This document shows, one piece after another, positions 36,813 through 44,566 of a DNA stretch of 62,500 nt. The position numbers and the translations under genes were made by a program. The notes below the pieces were generated by a model that ran no database searches, was not told the DNA's origin, and saw only the letters and a list, made by a program, of their open reading frames with translations. The first letter of the stretch is position 1; every line of letters begins with the position of its first letter. The stretch lies in assembly GCF_000013005.1 (NCBI RefSeq), contig NC_007722.1:1-62500 (forward strand), written 5' to 3'. The DNA is from Erythrobacter litoralis HTCC2594. Its GTDB lineage: Bacteria > Pseudomonadota > Alphaproteobacteria > Sphingomonadales > Sphingomonadaceae.

Positions 36813-37406
36813 CTACTGGTCTTGCTCGCCCGTCTCCCCAGGATCAGAGATTAGCGCTAGTCTGTAAATCGCCAACGCTGCTCCCACGACGAGCGTGATT
36901 GAGTATACAAGGAGAGTGTAGCCAACAAACGAGCCAACCAGCTTCAAGACTACAAAGCCCCATCCGATAGCTGGCAACGAGGCCTTTGTTGCTGCTGCGA
37001 GATCAGCGAATGCGCTTCCGTCAAAGCCGAACGCCCATACCAACGCGATAACCTGCACGAAGATGAAGTGAAAAAAGGTTGCGTTTACCTGCTCTAATGC
37101 GCTGACATCATCGTCACTTTTCACAGCCCTCATCGCTCCTTTGACGCGAGCGGTTATCAGGCTGAACAGGATGGCATATGTGCCTAAGCTAAAGCCGAGA
37201 AGGCTAGGGACCAAAGCGTAGATCGTGTCGACCCAGTCAGGGTTCAACCACTGTCGATAGCTTGCCGCTGCAATGAGCACGGAGACGAGAAACAGCGGTG
37301 ATCCGAACACGCCGGACCAGCCGCCGTATGCATGGAAATAGCGGCGGATATGTCGCGAGAAAGGTCGGAACTGGCCGGTGAGCTTCACCCTCCTAACCCG
37401 ATCCAT
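36813..37406 (-). CDS. Multi-pass membrane protein, second gene of the DUF4747-like module
   Basis: A 197-residue protein with four or five hydrophobic segments (GSPLFLVSVLIAAASY, ALVPSLLGFSLGTYAILFSLI, FFHFIFVQVIALVWAFGF, and a long C-terminal one from GWGFVVLKLVG to ALAIYRLALI). The basic N-terminus (MDRVRRVKL) is probably cytoplasmic. Its ATG at 37406 lies inside the end of the preceding gene (22-bp overlap), implying translational coupling and a shared job. No family recognised. In a defence reading this would be the membrane-acting effector; that is inference. Confidence 0.75.
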   Translation of the reverse strand: MDRVRRVKLTGQFRPFSRHIRRYFHAYGGWSGVFGSPLFLVSVLIAAASYRQWLNPDWVDTIYALVPSLLGFSLGTYAILFSLITARVKGAMRAVKSDDDVSALEQVNATFFHFIFVQVIALVWAFGFDGSAFADLAAATKASLPAIGWGFVVLKLVGSFVGYTLLVYSITLVVGAALAIYRLALISDPGETGEQDQ

Positions 37407-38254
37407 CGAGGTATTAACCGACGGAAAGCGTTTTGCTCACTCATCTCATCGGGGTCGAATTTGTCGTGAAGCTCAGCGGGCATTTGCTCGGTTGATTTCG
37501 TAACGGCACCTTTCTCGTCACGTCCCCTCACCTCAACCTCTCCGTTCTCGAGCGCGACCTCGCTAACGGCTCGCATTTCATCGGTCGGATTCACAGACTG
37601 ACCGGGATCAGCTTGGTAGGAAAGAGAAATCCGCTGGCTGTTGGTTTGCGCGAGATGAGCCTCAATCTGATTCTCGAAGTCGTCTGCGAAGATGTCAGGG
37701 TTTGGCTTGTAGATTGTGATCTTCACTTCTTTGATCACGGGAAGCGCGAACAGAGCTTCAAGACCGGCTCGGCTCTGGACGATTGTGACATGAACCTTCC
37801 CGTATTCAGCTTGGATTCTTGGAGCGGCGGCAAGGCTTTCAAACAGGGTCTGCGCCTGTCTCGCTGATAAGCTCTTTCCCTCCGAATAGCTTTGGACATA
37901 GAGTCGATGCTTCTCGGTATCGAACTCGAAATAGAAGCTCGCCGCATTCGGGTGAAGGTTTTCAGGTATCTGGACCTTGGCGACTTGAGCCTCGGTCGCA
38001 TCTTGCATTTCAGATGCGTCGAACCAGCGACCATCGAACTCGACCTTCACGAAGGTTGTAATGATGCCTGAGACAAAACCTCGATCATTCGCTTCTTTGT
38101 GAACGAGCGACAGCATTCCAAATCGGTCGCCGTGCAGCTTGACGGCAATTTTTTGCTTGAAAAGATCGGAAACGAGTTGAGCATAACGTTCCGGAGAATG
38201 CGGGTGGGTTCGCACATTCAAGACCGAACTAGATACTTTGATCTTCCGCGCCAC
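37385..38254 (-). CDS. DUF4747-like protein
   Basis: A 289-residue soluble protein. The N-terminus (NVRTHPHSPERYAQLVSDL, KLHGDRFGMLSLV), the middle (VQIPENLHPNAASFYFEF, KHRLYVQSYSEG) and VKITIYKPNPDIFADD match my memory of DUF4747, a family of about 280-330 residues without known function. The GTG start at 38254 follows GGGGA. First gene of a two-gene unit with the overlapping membrane protein, at the tRNA-proximal end of the island, where cargo is often found. Role unknown; anti-phage sensing is a hypothesis from context only. Confidence 0.75.
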   Translation of the reverse strand: MARKIKVSSSVLNVRTHPHSPERYAQLVSDLFKQKIAVKLHGDRFGMLSLVHKEANDRGFVSGIITTFVKVEFDGRWFDASEMQDATEAQVAKVQIPENLHPNAASFYFEFDTEKHRLYVQSYSEGKSLSARQAQTLFESLAAAPRIQAEYGKVHVTIVQSRAGLEALFALPVIKEVKITIYKPNPDIFADDFENQIEAHLAQTNSQRISLSYQADPGQSVNPTDEMRAVSEVALENGEVEVRGRDEKGAVTKSTEQMPAELHDKFDPDEMSEQNAFRRLIPRWIGLGG

Positions 38255-38450
38255 TCATCATCCCCTATCAGCGTCGAGGCGACACTTCATAGATCAACTG
38301 TCGCGCTTGGGAAGAATCTTGTCAGGCAGTAGTGTCAGCTGGCTTTCGCAAAAGCGCGAAAATTATCTCGGCAAAGCGGCGGCACCATTGGACCTTAGTG
38401 AGAAATCTGCGGCTGCAAAAAGGTGTTACCCTTACAGCCCCTAGTTCGAT

Positions 38451-38471
38451 TGAGGGCACCAGTGTGGGCAC
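38451..38471. promoter_or_regulatory. Paired 12-bp-spaced repeats, right end (putative integrase arm sites)
   Basis: TGAGGGCAC at 38451-38459 and TGTGGGCAC at 38463-38471, same direction and same 12-bp step as the left pair. They end 52 bp before the tRNA-side att core. Confidence 0.6.
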
Positions 38472-38522
38472 TCGATCTGATGCAAGGCAAAAAGCCCTTG
38501 GATATCAGATCCTTATCGCAAA

Positions 38523-38540
38523 AAAGTGGCGGAGACGGAG
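38523..38540. repeat. tRNA-proximal att core
   Basis: The second copy of the 18-bp repeat overlaps the tRNA-Ser 3' end, so insertion leaves an intact tRNA. Confidence 0.9.
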
Positions 38541-38618
38541 GGATTCGAACCCTCGATACCCCGATAGAGGTATGGCTCCTTAGCAGGGAGCTGGTTTCAG
38601 CCACTCACCCACGTCTCC
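38527..38618 (-). tRNA. tRNA-Ser (anticodon GCU)
   Basis: A 92-nt class II tRNA read on the minus strand. The acceptor stem GGAGACG pairs with CGTCTCC. The anticodon loop holds GCT (CTGCTAAG), a long variable arm (ATACCTC TATCG GGGTAT) follows, then GGGTTCGAATCCC as the T arm and an encoded CCA. It serves as the island's attachment site. Confidence 0.97.
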
Positions 38619-38842
38619 GCATGTCGCTGTAGAGCCGAGCCCGGCGACAGGGGCCGCGCTATAACGGTGGGGCTGCCTGCTCGCAAGCGAAGACTGCATT
38701 GCGCGCCGGGCCTCTGGAATATCTGCGGTTCCACTCGCTTCATCGCGTTTTCGATTCGCTTCGTCGTTCCCGCGTTGCTGCGCGGCCCGTGGGCGATTCT
38801 TTTGGGCAGTGAGGGGCATTGGGCTCCGATCGAGGACGGATC

Positions 38843-39664
38843 ATGACCGGAATTTCGCGCTCCCTTCGCTCCGCATTCGCCGGGCTCGCTGCTTGCGCCG
38901 CGCTCGCCGCGTCGCCGCTGTCGGCGCAGGGCGTCGAGACGATCGATCCGGACAGTGCCGCGATCGACGGCGATCTTGCCGAACAGCCCGGCGACCAGCC
39001 TGTCTATGGAGAACCGAACACACCGGATGCCGAGCCGACCCTCGACATCACGCCGGAGCCGGCCGCCGGCGCTCCTGTCGCGCCGAGCTGGTCCGATCCG
39101 GGCGAAGTCGAGAGCTGGTCCTCCGAAACCGTCGGTGCCCGGCAACAAGTGCCGCCCGAAGCGGCCGCAACCCAGGCCAGCACCACCTATGGCGAAGACG
39201 ATCTGATCGGTGCCGCCAACAGCGTCTTCGGCGACGGTGCGGAAGGCGTGGCCAAGATGATCCAGAAACTGCTCGCCGATCAGGGGGAGCCCAACGCCTA
39301 TATCGTCGGGCGCGAAGCGGGCGGGGCGTTTATCGTCGGCGCGCGCTATGGCTCGGGCAAGCTCTTCCACAAGGTCGAAGGCGAGCGCCCGGTCTACTGG
39401 ACCGGCCCGTCGATCGGCTTCGATGCTGGGGCCAATGCCGGCAACACTTTCGTGCTGGTGTATAATTTGTACGACAGCGAAGAGCTCTACGAGCGCTATC
39501 CGGCCGGCGAAGGTCAGGCTTATGTGCTGGGCGGCCTGCACGCGAGTTATATGCGCAAGGGCGACGTCGTGCTGATCCCGATCCGGGTCGGTGCCGGCCT
39601 GAGGCTCGGCGTAAATGCAGGCTACATGAAGTTTTCCAAGAAGCAGCGCTGGCTGCCCTTCTAG
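38843..39664 (+). CDS. eipA: DUF1134 / EipA-like envelope-integrity protein
   Basis: A 273-residue periplasmic protein. A signal peptide ends near PLSAQ, then a long acidic Pro-rich linker leads to the DUF1134 domain (about residues 120-273: IGAANSVFGDGAEGVAKMI, GAFIVGARYGSGKLFHK, GPSIGFDAGANAGNTF, RVGAGLRLGVNAGYMKFS). EipA homologues in Brucella and Caulobacter support cell-envelope integrity. The ATG at 38843 has GAGGA upstream; 38819 is an alternative start. It stands alone after the tRNA gene. Confidence 0.88.
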   Translation: MTGISRSLRSAFAGLAACAALAASPLSAQGVETIDPDSAAIDGDLAEQPGDQPVYGEPNTPDAEPTLDITPEPAAGAPVAPSWSDPGEVESWSSETVGARQQVPPEAAATQASTTYGEDDLIGAANSVFGDGAEGVAKMIQKLLADQGEPNAYIVGREAGGAFIVGARYGSGKLFHKVEGERPVYWTGPSIGFDAGANAGNTFVLVYNLYDSEELYERYPAGEGQAYVLGGLHASYMRKGDVVLIPIRVGAGLRLGVNAGYMKFSKKQRWLPF

Positions 39665-39755
39665 TCGCACGGTCGCTCCAAGGGTCGCAAAAAGGCCCGG
39701 CGGTCATACGAATTCCGGTTGCGGGCGCCGCGCAGCGCAGGCAATAGCTGCGGCC

Positions 39756-40934
39756 ATGCTCGAAGCCCTCGAACCGCAAGCCCCCGACGCGCTGCTGGCG
39801 CTGATCAAGCTCTTCGCCTCCGACGACCGCGACGAAAAGATCGACCTCGGCGTCGGCGTCTATCGCACGGATGATGGCGCGACGCCGGTTTTCAAGGCCA
39901 TCAAGCAGGCCGAACAGAAGCTGGTCGATATCCAGGAATCGAAGGGCTATCTCGGTCCGGAAGGCGATATCGGCTTCGTCCACGCCCTGATGCCGCGCAT
40001 CTTCGGCAAGAACGCCACGATGAACGGTCATATCGAAGGCATGCAGACACCCGGCGGCACCGGCGCTTGCCGACTGGCCTTCGCCCTGGCGCAGAAGGCG
40101 GGCGTCGGGCGCGTTTTGATGGGCGTGCCAAGCTGGCCCAATCATGCCCAGATCCTCGCCGATGTCGGCCTCGAGGTGATGACCTTCGAACATGCCAAGC
40201 CCGATGGGACCGCCAATCTCGATGCTCTGCTCGGCGCGTTGCGCACGGCGGGTGAGGGCGATGCGGTGCTGCTCCATGGCTGCTGCCACAATCCTACTGG
40301 CGTGGACTATAGCGCCGAGGACTGGGCCGCCATAGCCGAAGCGCTGGCGGACAGCCCGGTTCTGCCCGTCATCGATACTGCCTACCATGGCCTGGGACAG
40401 GGGCTGGACGAGGACGTCGCCGGGCTACGCACGGTACTGGCCGCGGTGCCGGAGGCGCTGGTGGCCTATAGCTGCGACAAGAATTTCGGGCTGTATCGTG
40501 ACCGTGTCGGGGCATTCTACGTCAAGGCCAAGAGCAGCGAGCAGATGGATGCCATCCTGTCCAACGCCAATGCTCTCGCGCGGGCCAATTGGTCGATGCC
40601 GCCCGATCACGGCGGTGCGGCCGTACGGCTGGTTCTGCGCAGCGAGGACATGACCAAGGTCTGGCTCGACGAGCTCGAAAGCATGCGCAAGCGCCTGCGC
40701 TGGGTGCGCGACCGCCTGGCGCAGGCGGACAATGAAGTGCCCGGTCTCGATCTGGCACCTCTGGGTCGCCAGAACGGCATGTTCGCCATGCTGCCCCTCG
40801 ACAAAGACCAGATCCAGAAATTGCGCGACGACCACGCGGTCTACATGGCAGGCTCGGGCCGCATCAATGTCGCAGGTCTGACCAAAGGCAATATGGACAA
40901 GTTCATCGGCGCACTGGCGGATGTCACCGGCTGA
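39756..40934 (+). CDS. Aromatic-amino-acid/aspartate aminotransferase
   Basis: A 392-residue class I PLP aminotransferase close to TyrB/AspC. LGVGVYRTDDGATPVF is the characteristic N-terminal motif. TPGGTGACRLAF and HGCCHNPTGVD contact the cofactor and substrate, and the Schiff-base Lys lies in SCDKNFGLYRDRVG. AGSGRINVAGLT carries the Arg that binds the substrate carboxylate. Amino transfer is between aspartate or aromatic amino acids and 2-oxoglutarate. It overlaps the following acetyltransferase gene by 14 bp. Confidence 0.93.
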   Translation: MLEALEPQAPDALLALIKLFASDDRDEKIDLGVGVYRTDDGATPVFKAIKQAEQKLVDIQESKGYLGPEGDIGFVHALMPRIFGKNATMNGHIEGMQTPGGTGACRLAFALAQKAGVGRVLMGVPSWPNHAQILADVGLEVMTFEHAKPDGTANLDALLGALRTAGEGDAVLLHGCCHNPTGVDYSAEDWAAIAEALADSPVLPVIDTAYHGLGQGLDEDVAGLRTVLAAVPEALVAYSCDKNFGLYRDRVGAFYVKAKSSEQMDAILSNANALARANWSMPPDHGGAAVRLVLRSEDMTKVWLDELESMRKRLRWVRDRLAQADNEVPGLDLAPLGRQNGMFAMLPLDKDQIQKLRDDHAVYMAGSGRINVAGLTKGNMDKFIGALADVTG

Positions 40935-41487
40935 CCTCGACCGCCAGCCTATCCTCGAGGGGGAGGCGCTGCGCCTTCGGCCATTGGGCTTGGAGGATTT
41001 CGACGCGCTCTTCGCGGTCGCTGCCGATCCCCTCATCTGGGAACAACATCCGGCGCACGACCGCTGGCAAGAACCTGTCTTTCGCGTATTCTTCGCCGAC
41101 GCCTTGGCCCATGGCGGTGCCTTGGCGGTGATCGACAAGCGAAGTGGCGCCGTCATCGGTTCCTCGCGATACCAGGGGCTGGAGCCGGAAGTTGGCGGAT
41201 CGATCGAGATTGGGTGGACTTTCCTCGCGCGCGAATACTGGGGCGGGAAAGCCAATCTCGAGCTTAAGCGCTTGATGGTGCGCCATGCCTTGGCCAGCGT
41301 CGCGGAGTGCCGCTTTGCCGTCGGGGAAGAAAACTGGCGCTCGCGAAAGGCGATGGAGAAGATCGGGGGACGACTGTCCGACCGCGTCGAGGACCGCAAA
41401 ATGGCCGGGACCTCGGCCCGCCACGTCCACTACGTGATCGGGCGGAGCGAATTCGCTGGCGGGCCTCTGGGCGCCACGGCCCAATAA
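40921..41487 (+). CDS. GNAT-family N-acetyltransferase (RimJ/RimL-like)
   Basis: A 188-residue acetyltransferase. LRLRPLGLEDFDALFAVAADPLIWEQHP is the usual opening of RimJ/L-type GNATs; IGSSRYQGLEPEVGGSIEIGWTF and GKANLELKRLMVRHAL form the acetyl-CoA region, with ENWRSRKAMEKIGG as the late motif. Substrate unknown. The start lies within the end of the aminotransferase gene, so the two are likely co-translated. Confidence 0.9.
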   Translation: MSPADLDRQPILEGEALRLRPLGLEDFDALFAVAADPLIWEQHPAHDRWQEPVFRVFFADALAHGGALAVIDKRSGAVIGSSRYQGLEPEVGGSIEIGWTFLAREYWGGKANLELKRLMVRHALASVAECRFAVGEENWRSRKAMEKIGGRLSDRVEDRKMAGTSARHVHYVIGRSEFAGGPLGATAQ

Positions 41488-41548
41488 GCTTTAACGCGAA
41501 AATAACCGTGATCTCCTAAGGCCCCCTCAACACAGGGGAATCGGGATA

Positions 41549-41713
41549 ATGTTCAGGCCACTTTTCAGGGATCAAAGCGGCAGTCCGGCGACCGAGTTTG
41601 CGCTTGTCGCTTCGATTATCTCAATAGCAGCCCTCGGCGCGTTCATGGCGCTCGGCGAGCAATCGAGCAATCAGATGACCAAGGTCGAAACGGCCTATGC
41701 CGAAGTGAACTGA
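41549..41713 (+). CDS. Flp/Fap-type pilin-like peptide, 54 residues
   Basis: A short open frame with a basic N-terminus (MFRPLFRDQSGSPATEFALV), then a hydrophobic helix (ASIISIAALGAFMALG) and a short polar tail. GSPATEF resembles the prepilin peptidase site of Flp pilins (Gly before an ATxExx motif, Glu at +5). No tad/cpa assembly genes are nearby, so the gene is an orphan. The ATG at 41549 has GGGG-rich sequence about 10 bp upstream. Confidence 0.7.
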   Translation: MFRPLFRDQSGSPATEFALVASIISIAALGAFMALGEQSSNQMTKVETAYAEVN

Positions 41714-41728
41714 CGGACTTACCTTGCG

Positions 41729-42349
41729 TCAGGCCGCACGCAGGCTCTCCATGCGCCTCAGGTAGCGTGCAAGCACATCTATTTCGAGATTGACCTCGGA
41801 CCCGGCCTCGATCCGGCCGAGCGTCGTGACTTCCCATGTATGCGGGATGATATTGAGCGAGAAGGTGCACGACCCGTCGTCGTGGTCTGTCACTTCGTTG
41901 ACCGTAAGCGAGACACCGTCGACGGTTATCGAGCCCTTGGGCGCGATATAGGGCGCCAGATCCTTCGGCGCGCGGATCTTCACCGTGTGCGAGCCGCCCA
42001 CCTCAACCGCGCTTTCGACAGTGCCGACCGCATCGACGTGACCGGTCACGATATGTCCGCCCAGTTCGTCGCCCAGCTTGAGCGCGGTTTCGAGATTGAG
42101 TGCGCCGCCGACCTGCCACATGTCGCTCGCGGTCTTCGAAACGCTTTCGCCCGAAACGTCGACGGCAAACCAGGCATCGCCTTCCCGGCCGCCGCGATCG
42201 ACCACCGTCATGCACGCGCCCGAGCAGGCGATCGACGCGCCGATGGCGATGTCCGCCGGGTCGTAAGGGCAGCGCACGCGCACGCGCAGGTCGCTTAGTT
42301 GCTCTGCGCTTTCGATGGTGCCGATGGCGGTGACGATACCGGTAAACAT
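41729..42349 (-). CDS. ribE: Riboflavin synthase, alpha subunit type
   Basis: A 206-residue enzyme that dismutates two 6,7-dimethyl-8-ribityllumazine into riboflavin. It begins MFTGIV and carries two lumazine-binding repeats (SIACSGACMTVVD and SITVDGVSLTVNEV; GGHIVTGHVDAVGTV). The ATG follows AGGAG just after the ribD stop, so it is in an operon with ribD. No FMN riboswitch is visible at this gene. Confidence 0.96.
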   Translation of the reverse strand: MFTGIVTAIGTIESAEQLSDLRVRVRCPYDPADIAIGASIACSGACMTVVDRGGREGDAWFAVDVSGESVSKTASDMWQVGGALNLETALKLGDELGGHIVTGHVDAVGTVESAVEVGGSHTVKIRAPKDLAPYIAPKGSITVDGVSLTVNEVTDHDDGSCTFSLNIIPHTWEVTTLGRIEAGSEVNLEIDVLARYLRRMESLRAA

Positions 42350-42358
42350 GCGTGCTCC

Positions 42359-43336
42359 TTAGCTTCGTTGCCGCTCATAGGCTTCGTAGCAATCGCTGCC
42401 AAGCTGGCGGCGTTCGACCAGTTTCCAGCTTCCGTGGGCGGACGTGAGGTCGGCTAGTCCGATATTGCCGAAGGCCGGTTTGCCGCCCCCGATCACGATC
42501 GGGGCACGATAGATGTCGAGCCGGTCGACCAGGTTTTCGGCAAGAAAACTGGCAGCCGCGCCCGCGCCGCCTTCGACATAGAGATATTGCGCAGCCTCGA
42601 GCCGGTCGATCTGGGCCGGTTCGTTGATGATCCGCACGCCGTCGATGGGTACGCCACGGGTGAGGACGACGCGCTGCGGGCTGCGGTCTTCGAGCCCCGG
42701 CAAGCGCACGTCGAGACGCGGTTTGTCGGCACGCCAGGTACCGCCGCCGACCAGGATGGCATCGCTCATCGCACGGCGCGAGTGACAATGCGCGCGCGCT
42801 TCTTCGCCTGTGATCCACTGGCTTTCGCCGCTCGCGAGAGCGATGCAGCCATCGAGCGAGAGAGCGAGCTTGAGCGTGACATGCGGCCGCCCGAGACGTT
42901 CGCGGGTGAGAAAGCCTGCAAGGCTGGCCGCAGCTGCAGGGGACGGCAGCGTTTCGACCGTGATGCCGCTTCTGCGCAGGCGCGCGATCCCGGCACCATG
43001 TGTTCGCCGGTCTGGATCGACCTCCGCCAGCACGACCCTCTGCGGTCGCGCAGCAACCAGCAAGTCCGCACAGGAGGGGCCGCGATCGGATTCATGGGCG
43101 CAGGGCTCGAGCGTGACATAGATCGTCGCCCCTCGCGCGTCTTGGCCGGCCTGTTCGAGTGCCGCCGCCTCGGCATGTGGTCGGCCGCCAACGCGTGTCC
43201 AGCCGCGACCGATCACGCGATCCTGCTTGACGATGATGCAACCGACAGCGGGGTTGGGTGCACTCACGGGGCGGCCACGACTGGCAAGGCGTGCGGCGGC
43301 GGCGAGCCAGTCCTGATCCCCCCGCGGCCCGATCAC
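42359..43336 (-). CDS. ribD: Bifunctional deaminase/reductase RibD
   Basis: A 325-residue riboflavin-pathway enzyme. The N-terminal deaminase has the zinc motifs HAEAAAL and LEPCAHESDRGPSC; the C-terminal reductase has LKLALSLDGCIA, DAILVGGGTWRADKPRL and YVEGGAGAAASF. The GTG start shares one base with the stop of the gene before it (TAGTG), indicating translational coupling. Confidence 0.95.
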   Translation of the reverse strand: MIGPRGDQDWLAAAARLASRGRPVSAPNPAVGCIIVKQDRVIGRGWTRVGGRPHAEAAALEQAGQDARGATIYVTLEPCAHESDRGPSCADLLVAARPQRVVLAEVDPDRRTHGAGIARLRRSGITVETLPSPAAAASLAGFLTRERLGRPHVTLKLALSLDGCIALASGESQWITGEEARAHCHSRRAMSDAILVGGGTWRADKPRLDVRLPGLEDRSPQRVVLTRGVPIDGVRIINEPAQIDRLEAAQYLYVEGGAGAAASFLAENLVDRLDIYRAPIVIGGGKPAFGNIGLADLTSAHGSWKLVERRQLGSDCYEAYERQRS

Positions 43337-43785
43337 TATTCGATCTCTTCCAGCCCCGCGGCATCGAGCCGCTCGCGCCTTTCGATTTCCGCCTCGGCCT
43401 CTTCGCGGATGCGCTCGGCTTCGGCTTCGGCCTCCATGGCGTCGACATCCAGACCCGACGCCCGACCAAGCTCGCGGTAGAGCGCACGGCGACGGGCCTC
43501 GATTTCCTCGAGCCGTTCGCGGCGTTCGTCCTTGCGCAACTGGTTCTCGATATTGGACTCTATGATCTCGTCGTCGGTGCGGTCAGGCGCGAAGCTGGTG
43601 ATGTAGGTCACGTCCGGGCTGCGCGGCGGGACCATGGTTTCCTGGCTGGCGAACATGTAGAGCATGGCGCCGGGTATCGCGATCGAAGCCAACAGGATCG
43701 GGATGCGATAGGGCTGGGGTCGCCGGAATTCGGTCCAGAAATCCTTGACGCCGGGGGCGGGGTTGAAGCGTGATAGGCGGCCCAT
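43336..43785 (-). CDS. Hypothetical single-pass membrane protein with coiled coil
   Basis: A 149-residue protein. One transmembrane helix (PILLASIAIPGAMLYMF, about residues 28-45) is followed by a long Glu/Arg-rich segment with heptad character (ENQLRKDERRERLEEIEARRR and EAEAEAERIREEAEAEIERR). I know no function for it. It is translationally coupled to ribD, so it may be expressed with riboflavin synthesis without sharing the pathway. Confidence 0.75.
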   Translation of the reverse strand: MGRLSRFNPAPGVKDFWTEFRRPQPYRIPILLASIAIPGAMLYMFASQETMVPPRSPDVTYITSFAPDRTDDEIIESNIENQLRKDERRERLEEIEARRRALYRELGRASGLDVDAMEAEAEAERIREEAEAEIERRERLDAAGLEEIE

Positions 43786-43843
43786 GCGCGCCTACATAGG
43801 GAGCGAGCGGCGCGCGCGCCAGTGGCCTTGCGGGCAGGGTCGC

Positions 43844-44566
43844 TCAGCCGAAAAAGGCGTAGAGAGTGCGACCGTGCTGCTTGAGCCACCCGTCGGCTAG
43901 CGCAAGATCGCCTTCGTACAGCTCGCTCAGCAGGCTGTAGAATGCGGGCGAGTGGTCGAAGTGGACGCGATGCGCGGTCTCATGCGCGACGACCGAGCGC
44001 CGCACATTGTCGGGCGCCATGATCAGCCGCCAGTTGATGCGTACTGTTCCGCTGGAGGAACAGCTGCCCCATCGCCGCCTGGCGCTGCTGATCGAGTAAT
44101 CGGGCGTGGGCAATTGCGCCACCTGCGAATAGTATTGGAGATCGGTTGCGAACGCTTCACGCGCCTGCGATTGAAGCCAACGCTTGAGCCGCGATTGGAG
44201 GGTTTCCTTCGGACCGCAGACATGAATTCTGTCACCGTCGACGACAGGTTTTCTTGGCCGACCACTGTCCCATTCGATCCTCAAATCGCGCCCATGAAAT
44301 GGCAGGACTGCGCCCGGCTCTATCGCAGTCGCTGCTGGCCGCTTGGCCAGTTGCGCGGCGAGCCACTCGGCGCGGCTCTCGGCAAAGGCAATGGCTTCGT
44401 CTGTCCGCCCCCATCGCGGCAGAGTGACGCGCACGCTGGCACCGTCGTCGGCCAGCCTAAGTACCATGCGCTTGGCGGTCGGGTGGCGGCGAATGTCTAG
44501 CGGAAGGTTCGTGCCGCCGAGCGTAATGGAGAGATCGGCGGGATCGCGGCGCAGCCATTCGATCAT
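43844..44566 (-). CDS. YgjP/SprT-like zinc metallopeptidase family protein
   Basis: A 240-residue YgjP-type (DUF45) protein. The zinc site is in VAHETAHRVHFDHSPAF, with HETAH as the HExxH motif. SSARRRWGSCSSSGTVRINWRL is the conserved block before it. The ATG at 44566 overlaps the previous stop as ATGA and is preferred over a TTG at 44578. Substrate and function are not established. Confidence 0.88.
   Translation of the reverse strand: MIEWLRRDPADLSITLGGTNLPLDIRRHPTAKRMVLRLADDGASVRVTLPRWGRTDEAIAFAESRAEWLAAQLAKRPAATAIEPGAVLPFHGRDLRIEWDSGRPRKPVVDGDRIHVCGPKETLQSRLKRWLQSQAREAFATDLQYYSQVAQLPTPDYSISSARRRWGSCSSSGTVRINWRLIMAPDNVRRSVVAHETAHRVHFDHSPAFYSLLSELYEGDLALADGWLKQHGRTLYAFFG

Larger units (their letters stand above)
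33848..38540. mobile_element. Genomic island integrated in the 3' end of tRNA-Ser(GCU)
   Basis: A 4.7-kb element bounded by an 18-bp direct repeat whose right copy is the 3' end of the tRNA-Ser gene. It holds a tyrosine integrase, an AlpA-like gene, an AT-rich control region, a putative lipoprotein, and an overlapping DUF4747-like/membrane-protein pair. No replication, capsid or conjugation genes are visible, so it is a satellite-like or decayed island needing help to move. The integrase sits at the end away from the tRNA. Confidence 0.9.

Noticed and set aside
38597..39670. 357-codon minus-strand frame over the DUF1134 gene, reaching into tRNA-Ser
   Set aside because: It overlaps the tRNA and the well-supported DUF1134/EipA coding sequence on the other strand.
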